Below are positions 50,611 to 60,781 of a DNA stretch of 64,000 nucleotides, one piece after another. The DNA comes from Clonostachys chloroleuca (Eukaryota; Ascomycota; Sordariomycetes; Hypocreales; Bionectriaceae). The notes beneath the pieces are model-generated. The model ran no database searches. It worked only from the letters and a program-made list of their open reading frames with translations, and had not been told where the DNA came from. Each line of letters starts with the position of its first letter. The stretch's first letter is position 1. Location: the NCBI GenBank assembly GCA_037952775.1, contig JBANAY010000001.1, positions 3,286,001 through 3,350,000 of the forward strand, in the 5' to 3' direction. The translations under genes and the position numbers were made by a program.

Positions 50611-52386
50611 TTATCCCATAACGCCCTTGCCATCAAAGCTGTCTATCCGCGACATAGTGACAAGTGTCGTCAGGACGGTGTCAACTCTAATCCCGTTGCC
50701 CACTGGGTAGTCATCAAGACTCCGTCGATGGGTTGAAATGTGCGTTCGCACTCTTCCACCTCTCCTGTCCCCCAAATCAAGTCCCAGCTCGACTTCACTC
50801 TCATTATCCTCCTTCTCTATTTTCTTGGTTCCAAAGAAAATCCTTCGCTTGTCAACTCGTTGTTTTCCACCGGATGTCTGCCTGATATATCCGCTTCTAT
50901 TCCTCGATACGGCCGACGGCAGAATCCGCTTCACCAAGAGCCAAATAGCGGGCAGGCAGGCCACAATGATGACAACGGAGAGTTCGAGGCCTGTCCAGAT
51001 AATTGTGTCGGTGTACTCCCACGATGCGTTGTTTGCCGTGCCGTAGGAAGTAATGTATTTCAGCCGAACGCACGACGTGACGAGGATCAGAATTCCCAGA
51101 CCGAACATGAGCGAGATGCCCCATTTTGACCGATTGTCCATCTTCAGCCGGAGGAGCGACCCCATGGGGAGGAGAAAGATGATCAGGTCCTGCACAATAT
51201 TGAGCCCCGACGAGACATACTTGAGTATTTGGGAATTGAAGCACCGGGCTGGGGAGTAGGGGTTCATCCAGCCGTCCCAGACCGAATGGACTGGTATGCA
51301 TTTGAATATATTGAGGAAGACGAGTGCTGTCGTGGGGATGGCGGTGATGGCGATGGATGCGTAGACCAGGAATCGGAAGTGCTTGTTGGGAGGAAATATT
51401 CGGAGATAGAACCAAAGCATCGAGATTTTAGTCAGGGCGAGGGCAACGAGGTAGAAGAGGTCCGAGATGTAGAAATACTGCAGTGTGTCAATAATCCGGG
51501 CTAATCATTAAAATCAAATTGGTACGCGATACTCACTTTACTCGATTGTGTTACTTGATAGGCTTCCAGAGTCCACATATCAACTCCATATGCCATATGA
51601 CCCCCTGTAACAAAGACATTAGCCATGGAACTCAAAGAATATTAGAACCTATTGCATACCGTAGTGCGAAAATACAGTGGAAACTGTATAGAAAGCCTAA
51701 CCTCGCAATGAGCCAAATCGTTCTCGCCTTACTATTCCGACATGATGGAAAACTTACGCCAACTGGGAACATGAGCCAGTCATCTAGATCCCACCGGCCC
51801 AGCAGGGACCATCTGGAGTACAGCCTGATCCATATGAAGAACCAGGCGGGAACCTCGAATAACAAGGGTATCAGAAGCGACCACTTGCGTGATCTCTTCT
51901 CTCGATGGCAACCCTCAGCCTCAAGCCGCAAAGTTGCTTCAAGGGAAAGTCAGAAACACTAAACTCCCTAGGACTTGGATCGCCTTTGGGGGGGGATCAA
52001 GGGACGTACTTAGAATATCGACCGGCGAGCATTTTTGGCTCAGGCATTCCGATGCAAGTGCCTGGAACGTGTTATCGAGACACATACACGTGCCATTCAT
52101 GATACCACACGATGTTAATGGGATTGAAGGCATAAAACAGTCTCTCTACATGATTGAGTCAATAGAGAGGTCTTCAGTAGAATATCAAAGTATCAAAAGC
52201 ATGATGCCGTTTGCAAGTGAGATCGACAACGAGAAATGAAAGGAGAAAAAAACAACATACGCCGCATTTAGGAAGTTTATCGGCAACGTTGAAGATACCG
52301 TCTATTCCACTTTGATTCACCAAAGCTCCGGTGATAGTGATTGGAAATAGTGCGAGAACATATATCAGCCTTCTGAGAAGCGACAT
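50611..52386 (-). CDS. CFEM-containing PTH11-like seven-helix receptor, 470 aa
   Basis: Fungus-specific GPCR-like membrane protein; the founding member Pth11 senses surface cues in a plant pathogen. Six exons: 52386-52261, 52145-52010, 51936-51758, 51696-51660, 51604-51537, 51477-50611 (1413 nt, all phases fit). A signal peptide (MSLLRRLIYVLALFPITITG) leads into a CFEM domain with eight cysteines (KCGRDC, SCG, TCMC, ECLSQKC, GC). Then come seven membrane segments with the fungal rhodopsin-like pattern: RWDLDDWLMF, YGGHMAYGVDMW, LVALALTKISMLWFYLRIFP, CIPVHSVWD, NIVQDLIIFLLPM and a final helix before a basic cytoplasmic tail of ~120 residues. The 37 nt fourth exon is needed to keep the frame and supplies AFYTVSTVFSHYG, the missing end of a membrane helix. 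The ligand is unknown. Confidence 0.9.
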
Positions 52387-54249
52387 GACGTCAAGCTGAA
52401 GAATCCGAGTTCAAGCGAGCTCGATCGGGCGAGAATATTGCTATTCGAACAAATGATAGATAAAATAGCATGTAAAATGGATCGAGCGATCAATGAGATA
52501 CGAAATCGGTAAGAGAAAAGGATCGTCTAGGAGACAGGTGTGCTGAGCTTACGAAGTCATTTCTGATATAGATCAACTCTGAGAAGGAAAGTTCAACCAG
52601 ATTCGAGCTGCCAATGAATGAATGGACAAATAAAGAAGTAAACACCAAACCAATGAAACAGGTATAAGAAGTTCAAGTAAAGAAATCAAAGCCGGCAAAG
52701 GACCCGAAGAGGGAAATATCACGAAAGGAATGGAGGGGTACCAGAGTGCTAAAATGCTCGAAAGGATCGAACTCAATGGCCAGGCGATGGAGCATATTAC
52801 ACGCATGAGAAGAAGCCTCTTCCCTGTCAACATAGTAAGCCCTGGCACACCTCTTCCATCCGATACTCTCTGGTAACACCTGGACTAGTGCTGCATGCAG
52901 GAATCGACTCGCAGGCCTCACCCGGCTGGCCGCCCCAGGGCCGAGCGGAGATGTCTGGATGTAAGTGGGCACAAGGATTGCCGCACACTGCCGTACTGAA
53001 GTAGCAAGAGGCAACCCTGTACACCCTAAACGCGGCATGGGTCAACAAGAAGTTTCCTGGGGGATGTAGCATCCTGGGCTCACGCTGGGCTGCAAGCATC
53101 AAGCCCCTGTCTTGAGTCTACAAATCGGCGCCCCGGACTTTGCAGATTTATGAGCGATGAAATATACATTTTGATCATAAACAGGACCAGGCTACGGCTG
53201 GTCTTTCATGAATCATAAATTTCACGGCACTAACCTCTCCAGAGGCTCCAGAGCGAAAGCACCGACCACTCATAGTCAGGTCCATGTAGATGTACTTCGC
53301 GGAAGCTCAGGTCGGTGGGGGAACATCCATTGGCCAGTGAGAAACGAGAACAGACAACCTTTTATATCGTCTCATGCAAGTTTCTCTCATAGTACATGGC
53401 GGAGCAGAGACAACTTGTGGCGTAAGTTCCAGACCACCAGCCAGGCCGGCTGAGCATCAGCCATCCATGCAGGTCCGCAGATGGTCAAACAAGCTACGTG
53501 ATACGGACGAGCCAATTGCGAGTGAGCACAGGCAATCAAATGGAAATAACGAGGGAGAGTCGATCCAAAGGCCCATCTGTCCATCCTTACGTGCAACCTT
53601 TTATGCAGAGCAGCCTACTCGAAGCGTTCACGCAAGGTTCTGGCAATGCAACAATAAACCACACAAAAAATGACGTGCATGAGTGTGAACATCTTAGCAC
53701 AATGAGAGAGAAAGGCAAAGGAAAGGCCAGCGACAGAAGCAAAATCCATCATCTGTGGGTCATTCGCGATATTCTCCTTTTTCGATGACCGGGCCAATCG
53801 CTCTCATGGAAGTTGCATCTCAACTCTTGCCCTTAGGGGGGTTAGCTAATAGAGAAACGGGCGTCTCAGGTTGTCGTAGATGGACTGCTCGTTAAAATTA
53901 CGAGCAGATACAGTGCCACAACATTGCGTAGCCCCAGTTGTTAACCTACATCCATTGATCTCAAAGCGCCCCGGCTGGATCCAGCGCTCAGAGAGAAGGA
54001 TGAATGCATGTAAGTGGAGATGATAGTGCGCATGAGAGTAGTGGGACACGATGACACACGGCTCACATTGGTGAAACACCCCGTAGTACAAAGCTACGAG
54101 GCAGGAGTCCAGGGCTAACCCAAGAATGAGATCGACGACCAGCATCTGTGTCTAAGAGCCAGGAACAAGCTCCGGGCGCTTCGATCAGCAGTAGGAATCT
54201 GCACAAGCTGTGGTGGACAGAAGAGTCAGTGTGCTTAGTGTTGAAGTAG
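52387..54249. other. Gene-poor stretch beyond the receptor gene
   Basis: Nearly 1.9 kb. It begins with the receptor promoter. ORFs of 60-121 codons overlap on both strands without recognisable content. Some could be relics of a decayed gene, but I cannot support one. Confidence 0.4.
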
Positions 54250-54837
54250 CAGCACACAAACCAAATTTCTTCTCTTTCGACGACCGTAGCTTTCCAATCG
54301 TCCACCGTATCCGGGTCAGTAGGATTGCCGCGAGGGTGGGAAAGAAAATGCGATACGCCGTCGGAATCATCCGACAGCCACAGCCAGGCATACATCCAAT
54401 GCCCCTACAAATTCTTCAAGCTCGGCATACGAAACAGCCCACTTCGGCGGAAGATAGGCCATGATACCACTGCTGCCGAGAACTTAGGGAAGAACATTTC
54501 TCCATTGGCGTGGCCATTGTGCGTGATTGCAGGAACAGGCCATGAGAGAATCGACGGTGATGAGACACAAGTCATACAGATGCGCATGCAGGGGAAGAGC
54601 AGTGCCATCTCTCCCAGATAGGAACTGGTAATAATAGTACACATCCGGAAACGAGAGAGTACTCCATCCTGCTCGGTCGGCTCGAGCCTGGACTTGGACT
54701 TGGGTTCGGGATGACGAAGAAAAGCGCGGCCCGAAATTGATGGTTTGGCGACTAACAATTAGCTCCCGCAGGGCGTCAAAGTGCTCCGGGTCTGTGGCAA
54801 GGCAGAAATGTCCAATCAGGGTTGCTACTGGCAGCAG
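54250..54837 (-). pseudogene. Possible decayed gene remnant
   Basis: On the minus strand a start-less frame stays open for 117 codons (54837-54487) and reads like protein (EHFDALRELIVSRQTINFG, then GWSTLSFPDVYYYYQFLSGR, then HAHLYDLCLITVDSLMACSC). It meets a TAA at 54486-54484, continues open in the same frame (MAYLPPKWAVSYAELEEFVG) to a TGA near 54367, and another frame takes over from about 54409 with WMYAWLWLSDDSDGVSHFLS and DDWKATVVEREEIWF. I do not recognise the family. One stop and one shift, plus a missing 5' end right at the next gene's promoter, suggest a pseudogene; a gene with introns I did not resolve is the alternative. Confidence 0.35.
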
Positions 54838-55034
54838 CTACCCTAAGCTATTAGGCTCTCGCCATCAAAAGAATTGACAACTTAAGGCAGATTGAGGCAT
54901 GTATATTCCTTCTTTGTTTGTTTCATCTGGGAAAATCAGTTGACCACTGGCAGGATATTCAATTTGACAAACACCTAGGAATCAAAACCAAAGCCCCGCT
55001 TAACAACAACTCTCCTGTCGCCTTGCCCCATACC

Positions 55035-56491
55035 ATGTCAAGCAACAACCTCAAAATCCTTCTCGTTGGCAAAGGTGCTCGCGAGCACAGCTTGGCCTGG
55101 AAATTGGCCCAAAGCCCGTCAGTGGGACATATATACGTTGTCCCTGGAAATGGAGGTACCGCAGGGATGGAAAAGGTCACCAATGTGCCTACGGCTGCTG
55201 AAGATGACTTTCCGAGTCTAGTGAACTTCGCCAAAGAACATGGTATTGGTCTTGTAGTAGCTGGACCTGATGACGCTGTTGTAAATGGGATAGCCGGTCA
55301 CTTTGAAGACGGTAAGGATACCTCAATCATCGTGTACATGGCGAGACAGTGCCTGACAGTATATAGCTGCTATACCTTGCTTTGCACCGAGCAAGAAAGC
55401 TGCCGAAGTTGAAGGCTCCAAGGCATACTCCAAGGCGTTTATGGAGAAATATGGCATCCCGACAGCGAGCTATAAGGCATTTGACAATTACGATGATGCA
55501 AAAGCATACCTCGAGTCAGTTGACTGCTCACAGATCGTATTGAAGGTTGATGGCCTTGCGGCTGGCAAGGGTGTCGTACTTCCATCGAACAAAGCTGAAG
55601 CCCATGAAGCGCTAAGATCAATGATGGTTGACTCTAAGTTTGGGTCCTCTGGGCAGTCCGTGGTGATCGAAGAGCTCCTTGATGGGGACGAAATCAGCAT
55701 TCTCACTTTTGCTGATGGAACCGGGGCATTCAAGTCGCTCCCACCAGGCCAGGACCATAAACGAATTCTTGAAGGAAACAAGGGTCCCAACACTGGCGGA
55801 ATGGGGGTTTACGCCCCTCTGGCCTTCTTGACGCCTGATGACCTGCGAATAATTGATCAAGATATCATCAAGCCTACACTCGATGGACTTCGAGCCGAAG
55901 GTATAGCCCCCGCTATGCGTACCCCACACATTCTAACACTTTCAACAGGTCGCCCGTTTTCTGGTATGCTCTTCACCGGGGTAATGATGACAAGCAAGGG
56001 TCCCAAGGTTCTGGAGTACAATGCTCGGTTCGGAGATCCCGAGACGCAAACCATGATGATGCTTCTCGCCCCGGAATGTGACCTTGCGGCGGTTCTCATG
56101 GCTTGTTCCATAAAGAAGCTTCAAAATGTAGCAGATAGCATTTCTGTCCGCCCGGGGTTTGCCTGCAATGTTGTGGTCGCTGCGGGTGGCTATCCTGAAT
56201 CACACCGTAAAGGCGATGGTATATCTCTCGGAGAGTGTCCTTCAGGTCTGTTTCTTCAGGGTTTCTTAAACTGTTCAACACTTACACTGTGTGTTTCACG
56301 TAGGGATCCAAATATTTCATGCAGGAACTGAGAGGACTCTGAATGGTGAGCTTGTTACATCCGGCGGCCGGGTACTGAGCGTCGCGGCGCATGCCCCGAC
56401 CCTGGAGCAGGCGGTTTCTCTCGCATATGAGGGCGTCAAACATATACAATTCAAGGACAAGACATATAGAAAAGACATTGCTGCCCGGTAA
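55035..56491 (+). CDS. Stand-alone phosphoribosylamine-glycine ligase (GAR synthetase), 431 aa
   Basis: Joins phosphoribosylamine and glycine with ATP in step 2 of purine synthesis (PurD activity). Exons: 55035-55311, 55367-55900, 55949-56245, 56304-56491 (1296 nt in frame). The start KILLVGKGAREHSLAWKLA is the nucleotide-binding N-domain; the ATP-grasp part shows VLKVDGLAAGKGVV, GPNTGGMGVYAP and LEYNARFGDPETQ; the C-domain ends LAYEGVKHIQFKDKTYRKDI. All parts look functional. In fungi this enzyme is normally the N-terminal half of a GARS-AIRS fusion (yeast Ade5,7); here the second half is absent from the following kilobase. The stop TAA sits inside a perfect donor GTAAGT (56488-56493). So this is probably a truncated duplicate, not the main purine gene. 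An in-frame upstream start at 54918 exists, but the ATG at 55035 fits the family start. Confidence 0.9.
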
Positions 56492-57397
56492 GTGCCTCAA
56501 CCATCACTTTGTTTCAGTCTATGAAGGCTGCTGACACGACTGGTTTACGTCAAGATGTTTATGAGTGTCCCCTAGAAAAACACACCCTCTGACGAAGCCT
56601 TCTCCCACGATGAGTTGATCTGGGACCCTTGATATGTGTGCTGGATTGGATGTTGACTTGTCATATAGCTCTATTCGTGGTAGCTTAAATTCCTTCAGGC
56701 TAAATACATACCATGCTAGCTAGAACATGTAGTGAACGGCTGCAAGCCAACCCAGTCGGATGATCTTACATCATGCGAACGGATATCCGTGGCACTATTG
56801 GAGATGGATTTCCGACGGAAGCCGTTGAAGGTAATTGGGTCGTCCGTGCTCGACGGTTCTAACGCCGCAAGCCCCGACCGTTCGCGACTATGGTACTTTT
56901 CGAACTAGTTGGACATGGCAACAGACTTGTGGTTCGCAGAGTCGAAACCCCATCGCATGAGGCTCCCAGAGTGCGTTTTAGAGATCTCGTGTATTCTAGT
57001 CAGGAAGAGTAGAGAGCACCAGTCTTTCATTTTCTCCTCTCTCACTTCTCGTTTCGCTCTCGCGGCTTGAGAGACATCAATGGCAAGAGCGACGATGATT
57101 ACAAATCCATACTTGATGAGTCATCCAATCAGCGTCCTTGTCTGCATATTTTTTTTTTTCGCTCATTCCTGCTCGTAACTCCGCTCGGCCTCAGCTGGGA
57201 AAGAGATGTGACTCTTCAATCATGAATGGCCTTTTTATCAGATGAGATTGATAAAAAGTATTTGAGGATATCGTCCCTGCCAGCAGATTGATTTCGGGTC
57301 CCGGGGGATTTTCTTGGCCCCAGACGCCCCGCATCTCCCTTCTTCTCATATACCACAACCCCATCTTTTGCGCCTGCGTAAATCCGAGCTCATCACC
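56492..57397. other. Spacer and promoter of the Zn2Cys6 factor
   Basis: About 0.9 kb with no gene and no trace of an AIR synthetase domain in any frame. It carries several CGG/CCG triplets, including the palindrome at 56779-56790, in front of the regulator gene. Confidence 0.5.
56779..56790. promoter_or_regulatory. Palindrome with CGG-N4-CCG
   Basis: ACGGATATCCGT is a perfect 12-base palindrome containing two CGG half-sites in inverted orientation, the kind of site bound by Zn2Cys6 dimers. It lies about 610 bases before the start of such a gene, so autoregulation is conceivable. This is an inference from pattern only. Confidence 0.3.
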
Positions 57398-59872
57398 ATG
57401 AGCGCGCGCAGTGAGACTCCGGACTCCGAGGGTGGCGGCAGCCAGGACCGAAATGGGGACCACTCACAGCCAGCACGCAAGAGACAGCGAGTGCGTCTGA
57501 GCTGTCTAGAGTGTCGTCGCAGGAAGCTCTCGTGCGATCGAGGCTTCCCGTGTGAGCGCTGCATCAAGAGCGGCACGCCCGACCGCTGCAGCTACGAGTC
57601 TCGTAATGGTGAAGTCGTCAACGTTTCTTCCGGCGTGCCCCCGCCTTTCGCCCAGTTGGACGTTCGGAGGTTTGGCCTAGGAGATTCACTGGCCTCGCGC
57701 GACTCCGAGGTCGTTCGTCAGGACCATGATCGCATCCGCAAGCTGGAGCTGGAAATTGCCCAGCTCAAGAATCTCATGCGGAATGGAGGCGTCTCCCTCG
57801 AGGGGAGCACAGTCGGGGGCACCACCTCACCCGTGACGCAGAAGGATGAAGCTACCCACGATGACGACGGTGCCCCGCGGCCAGAAGTCCAGGAATGCAT
57901 TGATGCCAGTACTTCGCTGGGAGACAAAGGCGAGTTGCGCTTCTTCCGCGGCAAAGGCTTCCGCACCCGTTACTTTGGCCCGCACAATGCCAGCATGGCC
58001 TTTGTTGAACTGACCGGCCTTTGCCCGTTCATGAGGGAGACGGCTGATGAATGGTTGCGTCCAGTGATAATGCATAACCACAAGGATCGCAAGAGACGCC
58101 GTGAGGAACGTGACATAGTTTTCGATCAACGTGATCTTGAACTGGAGGCGTTGCTCCCCCCAAAGAAGGAAGTCGATGCCCTCATCTCCGTCTATCTCGA
58201 TCAGTTCGAACAGGTCCATCGTATTGTACACATCCCGACCTTCCGGAGAGAGTATGAAAAATACTGGCTGCCTACCGGAGGGTCAAGGTATGCTGCGTTG
58301 ACCGCGCTCATCCTTTCCATGATCGCAGTTGCCAGCTGCGTACACACGCACGAGGATCTGAAATTTGTAGGGATGATGTCCAATGCTCGACGTGCCGCTG
58401 AGACGTGGATATGGGCGTGTGACGCCTGGAATAATAAACAGAGCCAGAAGCATCGCAGACTCATTCACTATCAGATTGCATGTCTGCTATACCTGGGCAA
58501 GAGAGTTAACACGATTAAAAAGAAGCGATTTTGGACAGGTGCTGGTGTGCTCATTCAGGATGGTATCGCGGTTGGCCTTCACCGCGAGCCTAGTCACATG
58601 GCTGGTAAGATTGACGTCTATCATCAGGAGATGCGCCGTCGCATTTGGGCCACAGTGACAGAGTTCGATATGCAGGCGTCCTTCGACCACGGTCTTCCGA
58701 CTCTAGTGAGTCACCTGCATTACGACACTCGCGCACCGAGCAATCTCGATGATGAAGACTTTGATGAATCCACCACTGAACTTCCACCCTCGAAGCCGGT
58801 CTCAGACTACACGTTCTCATCTTTCCAGCATCTAGCCCGACAAAGTCTACCACTTCGGCTGGAACTGAGCCGACTCTTGACTGGACCGATGTCTGAGATA
58901 GACTATGATCAAGTCATCCGGTACACTAATGACCTAACACATGAAATCGATTCGCTCCCTTCGTGGGACATGAATCTGGAAAACACCAACCCCAATGAAC
59001 ACCCCAGTGACAGCAAGAAGAATCCGTTGACAGCATATACCTTGCTACATGTTCAGCTTCGACAGTACATTGTTCCCCTACACCAACCCTACCTCAAGCT
59101 TCGGAAGGAGAATTCAAAGTACCAGTATTCGGAAATTATATACTATAACGCAGCTAGAGATATCGTGCTCCTCCACGACAAGCTCTACGAGCAGGGGATC
59201 CGTGGTCTCAACTTCCTCCGCGAAGATGCATTGACAACTTGCATCAATCTCTGCAGTGTAACGATGCTCCAACCGCGGGGCTCGACCAACATGATCATGA
59301 TCAACTCGCAGCACACATTGAAGCTGATCGAGAAATGCATAGCCATGAAAGAAGACAGGTTGCTGCGATGTGGAAATAACGAACCTTGGGGCTACTCAAT
59401 CATGTGCTCTGCCCTAGGCCTGTTGGAAGCTCATCTGGGGACTAAGACTACCGAGGAAGCTAAGTCATCCTCTGCTGAGAGGTTTGTTAATCTTCATTAC
59501 AAACTTCTTGCGAACCAAGAAACGTCCATGTCAATGGATCACGCGATACCGTCAACACCGCTGAGGCCGATGGGCCCCCCTATGCAAGGTCCGGCAGCAC
59601 CAGCAGTACCTACAATTGATATCTTAGACAGGGCCAAGGTAAGAAGACCAGCACCACCCACAGAGAATCGGAACGTTTTCGCTAATGGCAATGAGCAGTC
59701 TATGACGCCTTTCCGATTCACACCAACCATTGCCCCCGTGCCTCTGGACACAGGCGCGGCGCCATGGCTGATGCCGGCTGACCAAACCCAACCGTTTAAT
59801 CTTGACCCCAGTCTGGAGCTTCTAGGCTTGAATCTAAATGAAATTTGGGGTGACTCGTGGGAGTTGGGCTAA
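57398..59872 (+). CDS. Zn2Cys6 transcription factor with fungal_trans domain, 824 aa
   Basis: Nuclear sequence-specific regulator. The start is the ATG at 57398; the frame is open further upstream but has no earlier ATG. The binuclear zinc cluster is at residues 36-64 with spacing C-x2-C-x6-C-x5-C-x2-C-x8-C (CLECRRRKLSCDRGFPCERC and the final DRC), preceded by a basic stretch (ARKRQRVR). A short coiled coil follows near residue 110-130 (DHDRIRKLELEIAQLKNLM), suggesting dimer binding. The fungal-specific middle homology domain covers about residues 260-560 (VYLDQFEQVHRIVHIPTFRR; IHYQIACLLYLGKRVNTIKK). The C-terminus is Pro-rich and acidic-hydrophobic, fitting an activation domain. Single exon. 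Target genes cannot be read from the sequence. Confidence 0.94.
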   Translation: MSARSETPDSEGGGSQDRNGDHSQPARKRQRVRLSCLECRRRKLSCDRGFPCERCIKSGTPDRCSYESRNGEVVNVSSGVPPPFAQLDVRRFGLGDSLASRDSEVVRQDHDRIRKLELEIAQLKNLMRNGGVSLEGSTVGGTTSPVTQKDEATHDDDGAPRPEVQECIDASTSLGDKGELRFFRGKGFRTRYFGPHNASMAFVELTGLCPFMRETADEWLRPVIMHNHKDRKRRREERDIVFDQRDLELEALLPPKKEVDALISVYLDQFEQVHRIVHIPTFRREYEKYWLPTGGSRYAALTALILSMIAVASCVHTHEDLKFVGMMSNARRAAETWIWACDAWNNKQSQKHRRLIHYQIACLLYLGKRVNTIKKKRFWTGAGVLIQDGIAVGLHREPSHMAGKIDVYHQEMRRRIWATVTEFDMQASFDHGLPTLVSHLHYDTRAPSNLDDEDFDESTTELPPSKPVSDYTFSSFQHLARQSLPLRLELSRLLTGPMSEIDYDQVIRYTNDLTHEIDSLPSWDMNLENTNPNEHPSDSKKNPLTAYTLLHVQLRQYIVPLHQPYLKLRKENSKYQYSEIIYYNAARDIVLLHDKLYEQGIRGLNFLREDALTTCINLCSVTMLQPRGSTNMIMINSQHTLKLIEKCIAMKEDRLLRCGNNEPWGYSIMCSALGLLEAHLGTKTTEEAKSSSAERFVNLHYKLLANQETSMSMDHAIPSTPLRPMGPPMQGPAAPAVPTIDILDRAKVRRPAPPTENRNVFANGNEQSMTPFRFTPTIAPVPLDTGAAPWLMPADQTQPFNLDPSLELLGLNLNEIWGDSWELG

Positions 59873-60246
59873 CTGGGCGCGAAAAGAAATGGAATACTAA
59901 CAGATTACGAATGAAGTTGAAAGCGGCTGTATTATGTATGAGTAAAGAGACCAAGAGCAAAATTCGGAGCGGGCGTCATCAACAACTCAACTCTTTCCCT
60001 TTTCCACATGATATGTCAGGGGCTTCAGCGTTGTCTTTCTCATGAAAGTAATTCGATCAAGCATAAACAGTGCCTCCGTAATAGTCCATGCCAACATATC
60101 CTACATGACTTGGTTATCAAATAATGCGGGCCTCATAAACTTATCACCGGCCCGGCTCCTCCTTGGGAGAATGAGTCACAGCTTCCCCTCCCCACTGAGC
60201 TCTTAAGCAACATTACAATGTCCGTCCCTCGCAGAACATGCAACAA
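59873..60246. other. Spacer before the first initiator tRNA gene
   Basis: 3' flank of the regulator gene and 5' flank of the tRNA gene. No other feature. Confidence 0.5.
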
Positions 60247-60369
60247 AGCAATTTGGCGCAGTGGAAGCGCGGTACGTAACACATTGCCTACTCATTTCAG
60301 AACCCCACTAACATCTCATCAGCCGGGCTCATAACCCGGAGGTCCTACGATCGAAACGTAGAATTGCTA
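60247..60369 (+). tRNA. Initiator tRNA-Met (CAT), copy 1, interrupted at position 26/27
   Basis: Exons 60247-60271 and 60323-60369 join to 72 nt. The fold is complete: acceptor AGCAATT/AATTGCT, D stem GCGC/GCGC, anticodon stem CCGGG/CCCGG with loop CTCATAA, variable AGGTC, T stem CTACG/CGTAG with loop ATCGAAA, discriminator A. A1:U72 and the AUCGAAA T loop mark a eukaryotic initiator, as do the three G:C pairs next to the anticodon loop. A box TGGCGCAGTGG (60254-60264) and B box region (60341-60358) are intact. The anticodon is at 60330-60332. The insert lies between the D stem (after base 26) and the anticodon stem, not at the usual 37/38 site. Confidence 0.93.
60272..60322 (+). other. Spliceosomal-type intron inside tRNA-iMet copy 1
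   Basis: 51 nt starting GTACGT and ending ATCAG, with CACTAAC 11-12 bases before the acceptor. These three signals match the fungal pre-mRNA intron consensus and the size of other introns in this window. Removal restores a perfect cloverleaf. Confidence 0.85.
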
Positions 60370-60781
60370 GCAGTTCTTTTTTTTTAGTTGAATTCTCTCC
60401 TCGCACCTCGCAAGGCTGCGACCTCACTTTTTTCTTTCCCAGTGAGGGTTCAACTACCCATTTAGCAAGATCGTATAAATTTTTTCTTCTTTCTCTTGAA
60501 AAAAAAAAACAAAAAAAACATTTCCTTCCCTCTTGCAAAAGACCACTACCTTGTTCATTACCCTGCATTCAATTATTTGCGATTGTTCAATATGAAGTTC
60601 ATAGGATGCCCACAGCCTGGTCTCCATTGCATGAGATAACGCATGGCGTTTTAATTAACAGCCAACCAGACTGAGGTGACTAGTGCCATTGACGTACTCC
60701 ACATTAAGTAGGGCAAGCCCAGCCGGCTTCGCTCACAAGATACATGTATTTGAATAATGACCGTTGCTTATCAGCGAACAA
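60370..60781. other. Spacer between the two tRNA genes
   Basis: No further RNA gene or ORF. Similarity to the flanks of copy 2 is limited to a few bases just before the tRNA (AACAA) and the T-run after it. A second T/C-rich tract lies at 60477-60530. Confidence 0.5.
60377..60385 (+). terminator. Pol III T-run terminator, tRNA copy 1
   Basis: T9 starting seven bases after the discriminator base; a standard RNA polymerase III stop. Confidence 0.85.

Noticed and set aside
50611..59872. Secondary-metabolite gene cluster (receptor, GAR synthetase, Zn2Cys6 factor)
   Set aside because: No backbone enzyme (polyketide synthase, NRPS, terpene cyclase) or tailoring oxidase or transporter is present in the region.
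60247..60369. Canonical endonuclease-type tRNA intron
   Set aside because: The insert is not next to the anticodon (37/38) but before the anticodon stem, and it shows GT, CTAAC and AG signals in both copies.
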